From Phoebastria nigripes (Eukaryota > Chordata > Aves > Procellariiformes > Diomedeidae), in the NCBI GenBank assembly GCA_035582835.1, contig JAYKAV010000466.1, positions 1-64,000 on the forward strand: 64,000 nt of DNA. The letters are read 5' to 3'. This document shows, piece after piece, positions 26,901 through 37,500 of the stretch. Numbering within the stretch: the first letter of the stretch is position 1; the number at the start of each line of letters is the position of its first letter. Below the pieces are notes generated by a model. It was not told the DNA's origin, ran no database searches, and saw nothing but the letters and a program-made list of their open reading frames with translations. The position numbers and the translations under genes are program-made.

Positions 26901-28758
26901 AACGTAAAAAAGAAAAAAGAAAGAATCTCATCTAAATAGCTAATCCATGCCTAGGTTGGTGAATTCATGGCACTGAACTCTTATGAGAGCTGTGCCTCTC
27001 AGCACTAGGAGTCTGGCTTGCAGGAAGCAATACTGTAACATTACATTTTATCTGATTAAAATCTGAAGCTCCTTCACAAAATTGCTAACAGCTGAGGCTG
27101 GCATGCAGGCCCCTCTGGACATCACCCAGTCCACCCCTCTTGCTCAGAGTCACCTATAGTAGGTTACCATGGACCAAGTCCAGTCAGATTTTAATATTTC
27201 TAAGGATATCTCCTTCTACCCATCTTCCACAGTTGCTTACATGTATATAAGATGTCAAGCCAATTGGCAAGGAAATATGCAGCATATTTTACCCACCCAT
27301 CAAAAAATAAGTATCAACTGGGGAAAAATATAACCAGTTGAGATAAGGGAAATAAATCAATCCAAAACATTTCTCAAAGAGAAATCTGAAAAGCTGTAAT
27401 ACAAAAAAAAAAAGACCATATATAAAAGGAAAGGCATTTTGTTATTAGACTTAATATAGAAAATGAGTCATTCTCAGAATTTATATACAAAGCAATTATT
27501 TTAAGAACAAGGAGATAATACACTCTAAACTGCATATTTCTTATGACCCCTAAAATAACAGCATGCTCATTTCTGAGTAACTGAAACAAGAAAGGTGGTA
27601 GCATTATAGAGAGACAGTAGGAAGATCTCCACAAGTGTCAACGCTGCCTTACAGGAAATAAACCTTCAACTAGATGAAAGTGTAGAAAGTTTATGAAGCA
27701 CTGACAACTGCAAAAACATTCAAGTTACAAAAAAATGAAACCACCCCAAGATGATCTACATGACATAACAGTCTCCAAGAACAACGGCATATGACAAAGT
27801 TAAACACACACAATGCTATTATAAAAAAAAGACAATTAGAAGGAGAAAGCAGTTACAAAACAGTCTATAAAGGAAGGAGAAAAAATGCTACTCTGGAAGA
27901 TCTGAGGCTACATCAAACTTTTAGCAGAAAACCTCATACACTCAAGGAGATGGGACTATGTTTCTAATCCAACAAGCCATTTCATATTTCTCTATGAAAT
28001 TATTATTCAAATGCTAAAGTCACAAAAGACATTTTGGGAAATACTAACATTCAATATTCATTAAACAAGAAAGGGAAGTGGTCTGACTGGTATAAACAAA
28101 TAAAAAGAGAACCTTTAAAGACATTTAGGCTTAAACTAATTTCCACTGTAACTGCACTAAGGCTGACAAAGACAGAACAACCTGGCCCATGATACATCAA
28201 ATATTTCACAGCCTAGTTCCAAATAGAAGATTAGAATAGGTATTCTCTTCCAAATGTGATTTGTAATTTGATTTGAAGACAAAATAATTTGAATTATACA
28301 ATGTTATGGCTATCTAGTTGGTTAGAATGCATTAACTCATTCAAGAATGCACTTCTTCAGGCAAAACCAAACCGCCTAAGATAGACTATACTTTAATTTG
28401 CCTTCATGCTAAGTTTCATTCTATAAAGCCATATGAAATGTACTTCACACATTTAAGTGGCTACTCTCTTCCCTTCCTGCTTCTCTATGTGCCTTCCCCT
28501 CCACCCCCACGCATCCCAATTTGCATTTAAATGGCACATACACAAAGATATGCACATACATAAAGAATTCTCTTCCTCAACATCCTCCAATTCTAATCGT
28601 TCACAGTCTTCATTGTGTTGATGTTCATCTCTGTCTTGGCTATTCAAAGATGGTCTAAAACTGACATAGGCATGTCTTCTTCCATATCTTCTACCTGTAA
28701 TAGTTTGATATCCTCCTGCCGGTTTGGGCCAGGCAGGTTTGCCAGCTTCTTGACCCAT
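8777..28758 (-). CDS. PJA2: praja2 RING-H2 E3 ubiquitin ligase, eight coding exons
   Basis: Coding exons on the minus strand, in order: 28758-28560, 25940-24875, 20878-20693, 19243-19058, 16796-16685, 10292-10178, 9869-9754, 8908-8777. Every junction is GT-AG and every split codon rejoins in frame, giving 703 aa against 708 in human. The N-terminus carries the praja signature [20 protein letters not shown] (residues 11-30). A long acidic, Ser-rich, presumably disordered middle follows, with SSSDE motifs and [13 protein letters not shown]. The C-terminal RING-H2 finger has ligands Cys627, Cys630, Cys645, His647, His650, Cys653, Cys664 and Cys667. From family knowledge, praja2 ubiquitylates protein kinase A regulatory subunits and other partners and sustains cAMP signalling in cytoplasm and membranes. 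Human PJA2 starts 11 residues earlier, so an upstream coding exon may be missing here. One codon in the large exon contains an undetermined base (24959). Confidence 0.95.
8909..9753 (-). other. PJA2: PJA2 intron splitting the RING
   Basis: An AT-rich GT-AG intron with a poly-T run near 9168-9177. No repeat or gene is recognised in it. Confidence 0.85.
9754..9869 (-). CDS. PJA2: PJA2 RING-H2 exon, first six metal ligands (residues 622-660)
   Basis: The exon is 116 nt, with acceptor GGTGTAG and donor GTAAGT. It encodes the CTIC pair (Cys627, Cys630), then [19 protein letters not shown] with Cys645, His647, His650 and Cys653. The Trp of the E2-binding surface (Trp657) is kept. The exon ends on a codon boundary before the last two ligands, so the RING is split between two exons. 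Confidence 0.97.
9870..10177 (-). other. PJA2: PJA2 intron before the RING exon
   Basis: A short GT-AG intron whose only notable feature is a poly-T run of about 18 bases at about 10120-10137. On the transcribed minus strand this is poly-A. Confidence 0.85.
10178..10292 (-). CDS. PJA2: PJA2 exon, RING-proximal linker (residues 584-622)
   Basis: The exon is 115 nt, with acceptor GTTTTCAG and donor GTATGG. It encodes [20 protein letters not shown], then [18 protein letters not shown]. The sequence closely parallels mammalian praja2 in this position. It ends one base into Gly622, completed by the RING exon. Confidence 0.95.
11387..11949 (+). mobile_element. Solo LTR, avian ERVL-type
   Basis: The element begins TGTCCTGGGTTCAGCTGGGA and ends near TTAAACCACACCA. 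Its internal landmarks match a family common in bird genomes: TATTCCATACCATATAACGT, a TATA-like TATATGAAC at about 11641, GGGCATCGGTCGGC, and an AT-rich ATTATTAAACTG near 11810 before CTCAACCCATGAG. No retroviral coding region flanks it, so it is a solo LTR left by recombination. It lies in the PJA2 intron 10293-16684, antisense to the gene. Flanking 5-mers (CCACC and CCACT) are only a weak target-duplication candidate. Confidence 0.85.
11950..16684 (-). other. PJA2: PJA2 intron, LTR-free remainder
   Basis: This is AT-rich intronic DNA between the solo LTR and the exon at 16685. It holds a T/G-rich low-complexity tract at 16140-16210 with an undetermined base at 16163. I see no coding exon, RNA gene or dated repeat. 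The piece 10293-11386 on the other side of the LTR is likewise featureless. Confidence 0.7.
16685..16796 (-). CDS. PJA2: PJA2 exon, conserved pre-RING helix region (residues 546-583)
   Basis: The exon is 112 nt, with acceptor TTTTTCAG and donor GTATTA. It encodes [20 protein letters not shown] then [17 protein letters not shown], an amphipathic stretch typical of praja E3 ligases just before the RING. The exon ends on a codon boundary. Its acceptor lies only about 125 bp from an LTR-type insertion (16921-17837) in the preceding intron. Confidence 0.95.
16921..17837 (-). mobile_element. LTR-type avian retroelement remnant, interrupted by a CR1 tail
   Basis: On the plus strand it reads GGGTTGACCTTGGCTGGCTG near 16930 and ends CAATACA at 17837. 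Read on the minus strand it runs from a TGTATTG start to a CA end. The centre repeats a CTGCTCCAGTGTGGG...CACGGGCTGCAGTCCTTCA-like unit several times between about 17395 and 17590. This organisation matches an LTR family I recall from many bird genomes. GAGG(T) flanks both ends (16917-16921 and 17838-17842), a candidate 4-5-bp target duplication. No retroviral gene is present. It is in the same orientation as PJA2 and ends about 125 bp from a PJA2 acceptor. Confidence 0.8.
17109..17178 (+). mobile_element. CR1 3'-tail fragment nested in the LTR element
   Basis: GGTTGAACCAGATGATCTTT is followed by GAGGTCCCTTCCAATCTGTG and ends in TTCTATGATTCTATGAA. This is the classic CR1 3' end of only about 70 bp. 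LTR-element sequence resumes on both sides, so the CR1 inserted after the LTR element did. Confidence 0.8.
17838..19057 (-). other. PJA2: PJA2 intron sequence
   Basis: AT-rich intronic DNA upstream, in transcript order, of the LTR remnant. No gene or repeat was recognised. Confidence 0.65.
19058..19243 (-). CDS. PJA2: PJA2 acidic exon B (residues 484-546)
   Basis: The exon is 186 nt, with acceptor TTTGAAG and donor GTATGC. It encodes [42 protein letters not shown] and EW. This segment is among the best conserved of praja proteins outside the RING. In human praja2 the C-terminal part starting near here has been linked to binding of protein kinase A regulatory subunits. The last two bases join the next exon to give Arg546. 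Confidence 0.95.
19244..20692 (-). other. PJA2: PJA2 intron
   Basis: A GT-AG intron between the two 186-nt exons. It is AT-rich with no recognised repeat. Confidence 0.75.
20693..20878 (-). CDS. PJA2: PJA2 acidic exon A (residues 422-484)
   Basis: The exon is 186 nt, with acceptor AATTGCAG and donor GTATGG. It encodes SECSDGEW, then [18 protein letters not shown] and an acidic run EEENTD, all recognisable praja2 motifs. One base at its 5' end completes a Ser codon and two bases remain at its 3' end, so it can be skipped without a frameshift. It has the same length and phase as the next exon. Confidence 0.95.
22352..22700 (+). mobile_element. CR1 3'-end fragment
   Basis: This copy aligns by eye almost base for base with 5094-5438 of the large CR1. 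It covers the last ORF2 codons ([19 protein letters not shown] then TGA) and the 3' UTR, through ACCTTTAAAGGTCCCTTCCA to the ATTCTAT tail. It is antisense to PJA2, inside the intron 20879-24874. It shares with the large copy the TGA in place of the Trp codon seen in the copy at 45390-47180. One undetermined base is at 22599. Confidence 0.93.
22701..24874 (-). other. PJA2: PJA2 intron sequence
   Basis: AT-rich intronic DNA with no recognised gene or repeat. An undetermined base is at 23197. The segment 20879-22351 on the other side of the CR1 fragment is similar. Confidence 0.65.
24875..25940 (-). CDS. PJA2: PJA2 large central exon (residues 67-422)
   Basis: This 1066-nt exon has acceptor GTGAAG and donor GTAAAA and is open throughout. 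It encodes an acidic, Ser/Asn-rich stretch with no folded domain visible, including [20 protein letters not shown] and [12 protein letters not shown], which match the praja2 family. In human praja2 this region is poorly conserved and holds phosphorylation sites. The base at 24959 is undetermined, so one residue (codon AnA) is unknown. Codon 422 is completed by the next exon. Confidence 0.95.
26777..26801 (+). repeat. Poly-A tract (25 A)
   Basis: An uninterrupted run of 25 A follows CTAAT, so an AATAAA hexamer overlaps its start, and another AATAAA lies at about 26746. It could be the tail of an old retrocopied RNA inserted antisense to PJA2, or simple slippage. No body of a retrocopy was recognised upstream. 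Confidence 0.7.
27110..27243 (-). mobile_element. Old diverged CR1 3'-region remnant
   Basis: On the plus strand the order CCCAGTCCACCCCTCTTGCT, GTCACCTATAGTAGGTTACC, TCCAGTCAGATTTTAATATT then TCTCCTTC follows the reverse complement of the CR1 3' region (usually ...CAGTCCAACCCCCCTGCTC, AGGTTGCCCAGGAC, TCCAG.CGGCTTTTGAATATCTCCA). Divergence is high, so this is an old insertion in the PJA2 intron. Confidence 0.7.
27244..28559 (-). other. PJA2: PJA2 intron sequence
   Basis: AT-rich intronic DNA with no recognised gene or repeat. The segment 25941-27109 is similar except for the poly-A tract. Confidence 0.65.
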
Positions 28759-28760
28759 TG
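28560..28760 (-). CDS. PJA2: PJA2 first recognised coding exon (residues 1-66)
   Basis: The acceptor CATGTAG precedes CA-ATG and the donor is GTATGT. The exon encodes [10 protein letters not shown] followed by the conserved praja motif [20 protein letters not shown]. The chosen ATG is at 28758-28756. Human PJA2 has 11 further residues before the matching Met. The two bases CA between acceptor and ATG would complete an Ala codon if an upstream exon ended in G, which is the residue expected there. The ATG is therefore a conservative start, and the true start may lie in an upstream exon that I could not find. The last base joins the next exon to give Cys67. Confidence 0.9.
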
Positions 28761-31700
28761 CTACATGAGATTATGGAGGAAAGAAAAAGACAGAGAGACT
28801 GTGTTAGACAACAATATGTCTTTATATCAAAGTGTTAGGGAAGACAGAAATTATAATTTTTTTGGCAAGGAATTTCCCATTCCTCTGAAGTCTTGAGCTT
28901 CACTAACAGTACGATTATTAAGAAGCTGAAATGCTCTGGGCACATATGTTATGAAAGCACATAACAGAATTTTCATCTACACTAAATAATATTGACAAAT
29001 TCCTATCTTGCCCCCATCTTAACATGTTTGTAGTAAACAGAGACTTTATAAAAAAAAATTTAAAAAAATCAAGTCCAGATGTCACAGGATTTTTTTTTTT
29101 TTTTAATGTGATACACTTCTGCACATAGCTCTGACACAACACATATATCAGTTTGCAAAAAACATTTGCAAGCACTATAATGGAAAAGCCTTCAGGTAAT
29201 GCAGCACAATTCAGCCAGCCCTAGCTAGCTTCTCTCTGTGACAGGAAAAGTACAATTAATTAAATCATACCTTCTAAAACAAAAGTCCCAAGTCCCAGGG
29301 AGAAGGTTTTATTCTTTACACTAGGTAGTATGTTCAGGCATGGTCATACAAGGCAATTGCCCACATATGACTCCTATTATTATAGCAGTATTCCGTATTA
29401 CTGGATCTTAATGCTTTTAGCAAGAAAACATGGGATAAGTAGTACAAGGAAACTTGAGAAACAGTGGGTGAAAGCTGCCGATATTGTAATGAAGAGAGAT
29501 TTTAATACAGCAGTAGTATCAGCTATTAATAATCTAACAGAAGTGTTCATGTCCGAAGGCTGTTGCTTGTACAAATGCAATTAGAACTTCAGTATTTCGT
29601 ATGTTCAGTGGCTTTTTCATGTCCCTCTAAGTTACTTTTAATCTTTACTAGATATGAAATTAACATAGTAGCTTTTCTATTCTTGAAACTCAGAAAAAAC
29701 TTGAAAAGGAGACACTAAAGTCCAGGAAGATAAAGTTTGCACCCATTAACACAGAGTTTTCTGAACTTCGGAAAAATAAGAAAGCTTTTTTCTTTCCTGG
29801 CTGTTAAACCAATCTCTTCACTACCCTTAAAAAGAGAGTATCTATATGCAAAGACACCATTTATTAGCAGTTATTCTATGCAGCTTTGAGTGCTATAGCC
29901 ACTAGTAAGGCTGGTAGTTGCAGTACGTGGACAGCCTAAAAGATTCAACTGCACACATGTACCAACTGTCAACGAGTCCAAGCAGGTTTTTTTTTTCTTT
30001 GTTTGTTTTTTAAACTAGCATCACTGTTGAAGCTGTCATTTTGCTAGGACTGACACACAGGAAACAAACCCTGTTGCGGCTTATCTAACATAAATCATGA
30101 AAAATAAAATGCAAGGCAAAAAAATTAAATATTTTTCTTGGGGCTNCACTCTCAGAAATCACGTGATCCCTTAAAAGCTTTAATGAGGAGGGAAACAGAA
30201 GAAAGCTACCTACTGTAAACTAGAGCTTCTAGTAGAAGCTAGCCTTAAGAGGTTCAGACACATAACGTCCTACAAGAATTTGGTCTACAATGGCCAGCAT
30301 GGCAATTCTGAAAACATTTCCTATCAATCTGCACTTCAGTCAAATTTCTGTGGAAAAAATCCAAATACTTTCTGTCTGATCTTCCCCACAGGAATAAAAA
30401 AAAAAAAAAAAGACAGAAACATGAGTAGTATAATGATGGTGGAAGATTCAAGGTCTCAGAAAAAAATGCAAGTTCCAGGAAAAGAAAAATAATCACTTTC
30501 TTTTTCAGCCTGACATGGAAAAAAAATTAAGGTTAGAATAAACCAAACAAAATTACACTCACAATAGAACACCTGCCACAAGAATCTAAAATATTACTGT
30601 TTCATTCCCAGGTGAATTGACAGCAACAGTGAAGATACTTGCAGTGCTTAAAATTAAAAGGCAAATATTTACAATTCAATTGCTTAAAATTGCAACATTT
30701 AAGCAAATTATAACATAAGGAGTCTTTTATCTAATGTTGTCAGCTTCACTTTTTGTTATCTTTAGCCAATTCTAAGAAACCATTTGCTACAAAAATGTTG
30801 TGCTATAACTCACCACATTATATCTATGGCTCTAAATCTCCCTTAAAACATGTAATCCTAGTCATGTCTTCTTTCCACTCTTCTTTCCACACATGAAATC
30901 TCTCCAAACATAGCCCAGTTCTATGAACACTGCAGAAGTCCAAACATGTCCATCACTAGCTGCCATATGGTGATACTGCTTATTTCTACAGACCTGGCAT
31001 ACAACTCAGTTGAACCTTTGCAGAAAAAATTAGCAGGTATCAGAGGCTTTTTTTCTCATTTATCTGTGACACTTTTTGTAGTTTGATTACATACAATCTT
31101 CCTTGAAAATATTTTCAGGTATTTGTCCAAACCTGCACATCCCACATTAGACAACAAAAGCTAAAATGGTCAATTTGTTATTAACTTTACTACTCCTGCA
31201 ATCCTTAGAAAGGCGAAAACTCCCTACCATGTTTGCCAAAAAAAGTCTCTGCAACTAATGCAAGAAAAAGGGGACTGACAATTAATTTTCTTAGTAAGGA
31301 TATTAACTGGCTGACTAATTAAGTCAACCAGCAAGTCATGTTTATTCAAGCAAGCTCTGACAAGTCTTAAATTTCCACTGATCATAACATGGCTGGTTAG
31401 CAGACTGCCAGAGGGAGCTGACAATAAGCAGCCACATCCGAACTTGCAGAGCAGAATCCAACAGTTAGATTAGTAAATCAGCACAGCAACAGAGAAATCT
31501 GCCCTCAAACATGGTAATACAAGTGGTTGAAACAAAAAAGGTAAAAATATAACATAACTGCCTAATTCTTAATTTTAGCTTGTTCTCTAGAACACCAGTA
31601 TTGTCCAAAACCAGACGTCCACTCAAGAGAGTAAAACTGTTTCCCCCACTCTCTGAATGCAAATGTTTTATTTTTTAAAATTGATGTTCACAGCATGCAG

Positions 31701-34002
31701 AATCTTTAAAGCTGGGTGCAATGCACTACATTTTTTTGTTCCAAATAATTCGCTCACATACAGAGTATCTCATCTTGTATTCAATTGTTCTTAAAAGATA
31801 CATCATGCAGTTATTTTTCTGCCTTGGGAAAGATTTATTGGATCAATATAGTGAAAGCTTTCATTGTTTACTGAAAGTTTGGATGTCACATTTGGTTTAC
31901 AGGAGAGGTTAACTTATACCTAGATACAAAATACCTCAAAATAAGAGAAGGATGCATTTATTTGCCCACATGCCTAAAATGGGCAGCATTTAGGCATCTG
32001 AATCCAGAGACCAGTTTCCAAGAAACCCTTCAGGCATTCAAGTTCCTGAGACACATAATATGCTCTCTCAGGTCCTTCTTCCAGGCTAACCCAACCTTAA
32101 AAGTAGGTATTGCTCTATCTTCTTTCAGAAGATTGGGGTAGTAGGCTGTTCGACACACACCCAATACCTGCTGACAAGACACAGTTCCGCAAAACTGACC
32201 AGTCTTAGAGATGCCACACACCAGTGACTAAATCAAGGTAGGGGAAACAGGCTATTTATTCACTACTCAGGCTAAAGATGTTTATACACACACTTCCATC
32301 CTTTCAAAAGGGTACTACAGTCACCTGAATTCCTCAAAGGATCATTAGCAGCTGTCATAAAGCAGAAAAGCATTTCTGATTAACATAGCTGGATTAAAAA
32401 AAACAGGGGAGAGTCTCTCCTAAAATGCATAGTGCACAAACAGTAGGTCCAGCCTCTCCTTCGCACTGCCTTAATCACCAACACAAAGCGGCATACTTCC
32501 TCTTTACTTCCACAAATACTAAATACAGCACCAGTTTGTTGGAGCAGAGTCTAATCCATAGAAGCAACAGTTTAAAAAATTATATAAATTAAAGAAATTG
32601 CAGTTTATCTAAAGCAGTTCTGAACATCTGAACAAAATCTTGCCTTTTTTCCCCACGAGCTGAAATACTGAAAACCTTCCCTTACATACCTAGCTATTTT
32701 TGTAGTTTAAGGAGAAGGCAACTCAAGGAGTGGAGTTTCGTAACTTCCACTGAAAAAAATACATCCCATAACCCTAGAAACTTCACAAAGATATTTTCAG
32801 TTAAGTATTCATCAAGTTTACCTGGATCTTGTTTTCACCCTATTATGTCCAATTTTATTTCCTTGGTATCATTCATTCACACATACAGTCACCTCTAGGC
32901 CTATTATATACCTCTCAGGGGGGGAAACAAAATTAGGACTGTGCGGCATGGCGGGGGGGGGGGAGAGGAGGGAGTGGGGGAAGCAGTCCAAAGTGTTTTT
33001 CATCCCAAAGAAGGGAAGGGGGGGGGGTCATCATTTTCTGCTGCAGAAGGTATTTAACTAGATTGTTGTTGGTTTTTTTTAAGACATATCACTCAGAAGT
33101 ATTTTTTTCAATCTTTTAATAACTCATAACTTTTTCCGCTCTTCCTCAGATTTTTCCCAGCATTCTTAAAAAACTTGTATGCATGTTCTGGTCTCAATCT
33201 CACCAACACTTGACATAGATGGAAAAACAAATATTTATCATACTCAGCTGCTCTTTTTTCTTTTACATCTATGAATTACAGAAACCATTGTCTTCTACAA
33301 CGCAAGAACAGGATCTCACATTCAAGGTTTGAAAAGGGAATGCATGTAATACTGACACAATTACTGTTTTCTAGGTTACCATCTTAAAAAAAAAAAAATC
33401 TGCATTTACTCCCAGAAGTATATGAATGCATTTGGCTGTCAAATGGGTGAAACTTAAAAACAACTCATACTCTTGACACCCTCTCTCTTACCTGACTAAT
33501 TCTGAATCATAATGAAAGCATATCCCTGATCAACTCAGATAAAAGTTGCAGGTAAAAATATTCACATTATCTTTTAAACTGTATTATCCAATATTCATTA
33601 TCTGTAACCAATATTCTATACCTCTCTCTTTCCTGCAGGTATTGAAAGCTTCCAAGAGCAGATGAATTAAAAAGAAATTTGAATTAAAATGGAGAATTTT
33701 CAGTTTTCTAAGCACCACTGCTCAGGTGGTAGAGAGATTACTCCATTTCAGTTAACAGAAAAAAAGCATGGAATAATCCCAAAAAGGGAGAGAAATATTT
33801 CAATAATTTAAGACAACACATTACTGTCACAATTTCACTCTCTTGCCACTATGGGCAAATTAACACTGAAATTCTTTAAATGTTTTATTATGCTCACAAG
33901 CTTCAAACCAGATACACTGGCAAATTTCCACTCAAAACAATGAATATTCAGTTAGAACCTACCTTTGCTGTCTGAGATTTATCTAAACCTCAGAAAGCTG
34001 TA
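28761..34002 (-). other. PJA2: PJA2 first intron, 3' portion
   Basis: AT-rich intronic DNA. I searched for a small exon encoding the extra 11 N-terminal residues of mammalian praja2, ending one base into an Ala codon, and found none here or in the rest of the intron. Two G-runs at about 32953-32963 and 33018-33027 are the only notable tract. One undetermined base is at 30146. Confidence 0.6.
32953..33027 (+). repeat. Pair of long G-runs
   Basis: An 11-base G-run near 32953 and a 10-base G-run near 33018 lie about 55 bp apart, with shorter G-runs (GGGAGAGGAGGGAGTGGGGG) between them. The arrangement could form a G-quadruplex on the non-template strand of PJA2 intron 1. Confidence 0.6.
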
Positions 34003-34578
34003 TGTCATGGTCTAAGCCCAGTAGGCAGCTAAGCACCACAGAGCAGCTCACTCACTCCCCCACCCAGTGGGACAGAGGAGAGAATCAGAAGGGTAAAAGT
34101 GAGAAAACTCATGGGCTGAGATAAAGACAGTTTAGTAATTTTTTAAAAAGGAAAAAAGAAAAGAATAAAGAGGAGAAAAAACAAAAGCAAGGAAAAAGTG
34201 TGATGCAAAAAACCCCTAACTGCTCACCAGCAAGCCACCAATGCCCACATAGTTCCAAAGTAACAGCAGCCTGGCCAACCTCCTTTCCCCCACCAGTTTT
34301 ATTGCTGAGCATGACGTCATATGGTATGGAATATCCCTTTGGTCAGTTGGGGTCAGCTGTCCCAGCTGTGTCCCCTCCCAGCTTCTTGTGCACCTGCAGC
34401 CTACTCGCTGGTGGGGTGGTGTGAGAAGCAGAAAAGGCCTTGACTCTGTGTAAGCACTGCTCAGCAAGAACTGAACATCCCTGTGTTATCAATCCTGTTT
34501 TCAGCAAAAAATCCAAAACACTGCCCCATACAAGCTCTGATGAAGAAATTTAACTCTATCCCAGCTGAAACCAGTATA
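34003..34578 (-). mobile_element. Diverged ERVL-type LTR
   Basis: On the plus strand it starts TGTCATGGTCTAAGCCCAGT and runs through CTCATGGGCTGAGATAAAGA, GCATGACGTCATATGGTATG and GGAATATCCCTTTGGTCAGTT to AACTCTATCCCAGCTGAAAC. This is the reverse complement of the family seen at 11387-11949, more diverged and with small indels. It lies in PJA2 intron 1 in the same orientation as the gene. No internal retroviral genes are present. Confidence 0.85.
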
Positions 34579-37500
34579 CCATATCATAAGCAAAAATTAC
34601 ACGTTTTTCTAAAGGATCAAATTTATTCACCCAAAAGTTTCTTCTTCAAAGTCTTTGGTTTAGCAGTGACTTTAGGCTGCTCACTAGGATATTTGAGAAC
34701 ACAGTAGTGATTATTTCCATAAGCAGTATCAGCTCAGTTACATGTATACTAAAAAATGGAGTATGCTTCAGGGATTTATTTTTCAGGCATTAATTACTGT
34801 CTTTTCACTAACCTTCCAGGTCATTTTGCACTCTCCTTTGAGCTATAGATTCCACTAAGTCAATGTTTTTACTTAGTATAGTTCCTTCCCTTTGCCTGAG
34901 GCTGAAAGTAGCCTGTGGTCCAAGTTCAATAAGCTGGCAGGGTGGCCTACCACTGAATTCACTTTAAATGAAAAGAAAACTTTTTTTTTCACCTCTCAGA
35001 TTACAGCAACTGATTATTTTGTTAATGACTGAAACAGCAGCTGGTTGCACCTTCAAACAGATTGACCAGTTTACATCTCTGGAATCTCAATAGTGCAAAT
35101 GATCCTTTCAGCAAACATGAATCAGGTATTTTTTCCACTGTGGGCCTAACTTTGGAAATACAGCATAGGCAATTAAAGATATCTGAATACCTTTGTGAAT
35201 AACGGAAATGCTTATTGTCATCTTGCCCACTTTAATGACAAAAATAATTCTGCATCTAACACTATTTAGAGAGCTAATGAAAATATTAATCACAGCAAAT
35301 TTAAATTCTGTGAGCTTCAAGAACACTCCTGGGCTTTCCACACTTACTTGTTAGTCACTCCAAACTAAACTCGTAACTTAAAAGTGTGCATGCATACTTG
35401 GTGTCAACATGTTTAAACTTATACAACTAGCCTGAGCCTATCAATTTTGATATAACCAGAATCAATGCTAGCAACAGTAAAATAGCAATACAAGGCAGTC
35501 TTATGATACTAAGCATATGCAGTACCAAAACTAGGTACTGACACTTTTAAGACAGTTCACCCATCCTCTGCTCCGTACTGCCCACACCTGCACACAGCCC
35601 TCCCCACAGGCCTTGCAGCCCTATCCCTAGAGTAAGGCTATCCACACAGGCTTTCAGCTCCAGCAGCAGGAAGAAGAGATCNGAACCAGATCATGCTCCC
35701 TGCAGCAGCAGGGCACAGCCAGTCATCTGGTAACAGGTGAAAAGAGGAAGGTGGTGCATTGCCAGGGCTGAAAGGGAGGGGAGGGATTTAGTTCCAGTGC
35801 ACTCTTCCACTGTAATTTTTATCACACGCCAAATTCCCAGTCTCCAAGGAATGTCAAATCAGATCAAAGAGTAGTGAGAGATTTTTCTTTGGGAAGACAG
35901 AAGGAAGATGAGACCACCAAACAGACTCCATCTCCCCGATATTTAGTAGCATTTTAATGTAGGATGCNTGGTGATATTGTATGAAACATGTTATTTCACT
36001 TAAAATGTAAACAGTTAGTAATCAAGAATTTAGAGGACAGAAACCCTAAAATGCTGCTTCAGAAAAAAGCTTTCTATTTCAACAGAAGAGATCTGAAGAT
36101 AAATTTGAAGCAGGCTTTATGTCTTTTTCTTCCTCTCCTTACTGATGAATACAATTTGTCTTAGCTCACTGCCATACAAACACTTAAGTGTTAGAACATG
36201 TTAACATAACAGCCACCCCTTGGAATTGCCTGAAAAGGTAATAAACAAATATATAAAAACAAAACACTACTAGCATCCACCTTCACACACATGTATTTTA
36301 AAATGAAAGACCCCCAAAAGCAAGATCATTGCAAAATATTCTGATACTGATCTGAATCTCTTCCCATGTACCAAAAGAGAGGGGATGAACACCAGCAAGC
36401 TGATAGCAGCTTCCTTCCACTTCAATATTAAGCAGTTTCTAGTTTGCATTTCCCTGAAAGTTTGCAGTTTTGTATGCATCTTGTGTCATAAGTGCAAAAC
36501 TGAGGTTCTAAAATATTGCAATCCATTAGGCATACAAATATTAATAGCTTATACAATTCACAACTCTATCCAAATTATGAAAAATTTTGCCAGACTTTAA
36601 AGGGAACGGGTGCTGGCACTATACAAAACCATATGAATTCAAGTATATGCAGGAAAGTCTAAATGGTTGCTCTGAATGAAATGCATTAGATATATTCACA
36701 GGGCAATTAGTATTTAGTAGGTCATGAAGAAAAATAGAGACACAAAATTGCTTCAAGTCCAGGACTCCTTTTACAAGCAGAGCCCAGTCACCACCTCCCA
36801 TGTAGAGGTGTCTGAATGGGTAAGCTGCTACAAACCACCATCTTGATAAAGTTCCTTTCTCTCCTTAGACACCCTCCTAGAGTTCAAGATCCTGCACGGT
36901 TCCTATTCCTTCATCCAGGCTCTTCTGACCAACATGGGTGCACAGAATCCCTCTACACAGATGTCTGCCACCTGTTCACTTCAGCCAAGGAGCCAGGGTT
37001 AGGCTGGCTTGCTCTGATGCAGCTTCAGCTGCGGTTACAACAGTTGGCTGTCAAGCTGTAAATCAGACTGAGTGAACTTACTCAGCTTTACCAAATCCCT
37101 TCTTTGAGGATCTAATTCTTTCTTTGTTTTTTTAAAGCTCAGCAGATAGTTGCACTAGCACAGCTGAGGCAGTGCAGCTGAGCCAGACACAAGCAGCTTG
37201 AGGCAGGAAATCACTATGCAAACTCTGCTGCCGAAACCCGTACATCCCTGAGCCATGGACCCACTCTTCACTAGGTACTGATCTGTAACCATTCCAGCGC
37301 TGATTTTTCACTGTTCTCTGACCATCTAGCTGCTCCAAAATTATACTCAACTTCTACCTTATTTCCACTTTATTTGCACTGACTTGCTCTGATCTTAGCC
37401 CAGCTCTCTTTACTTTCTTACACAGAACTGTAAATAGTTTGAATGCATCACTTTCTTCTTCCTTGACTTTGACTCAACCCTGACTTAGGACAGATTTGCA

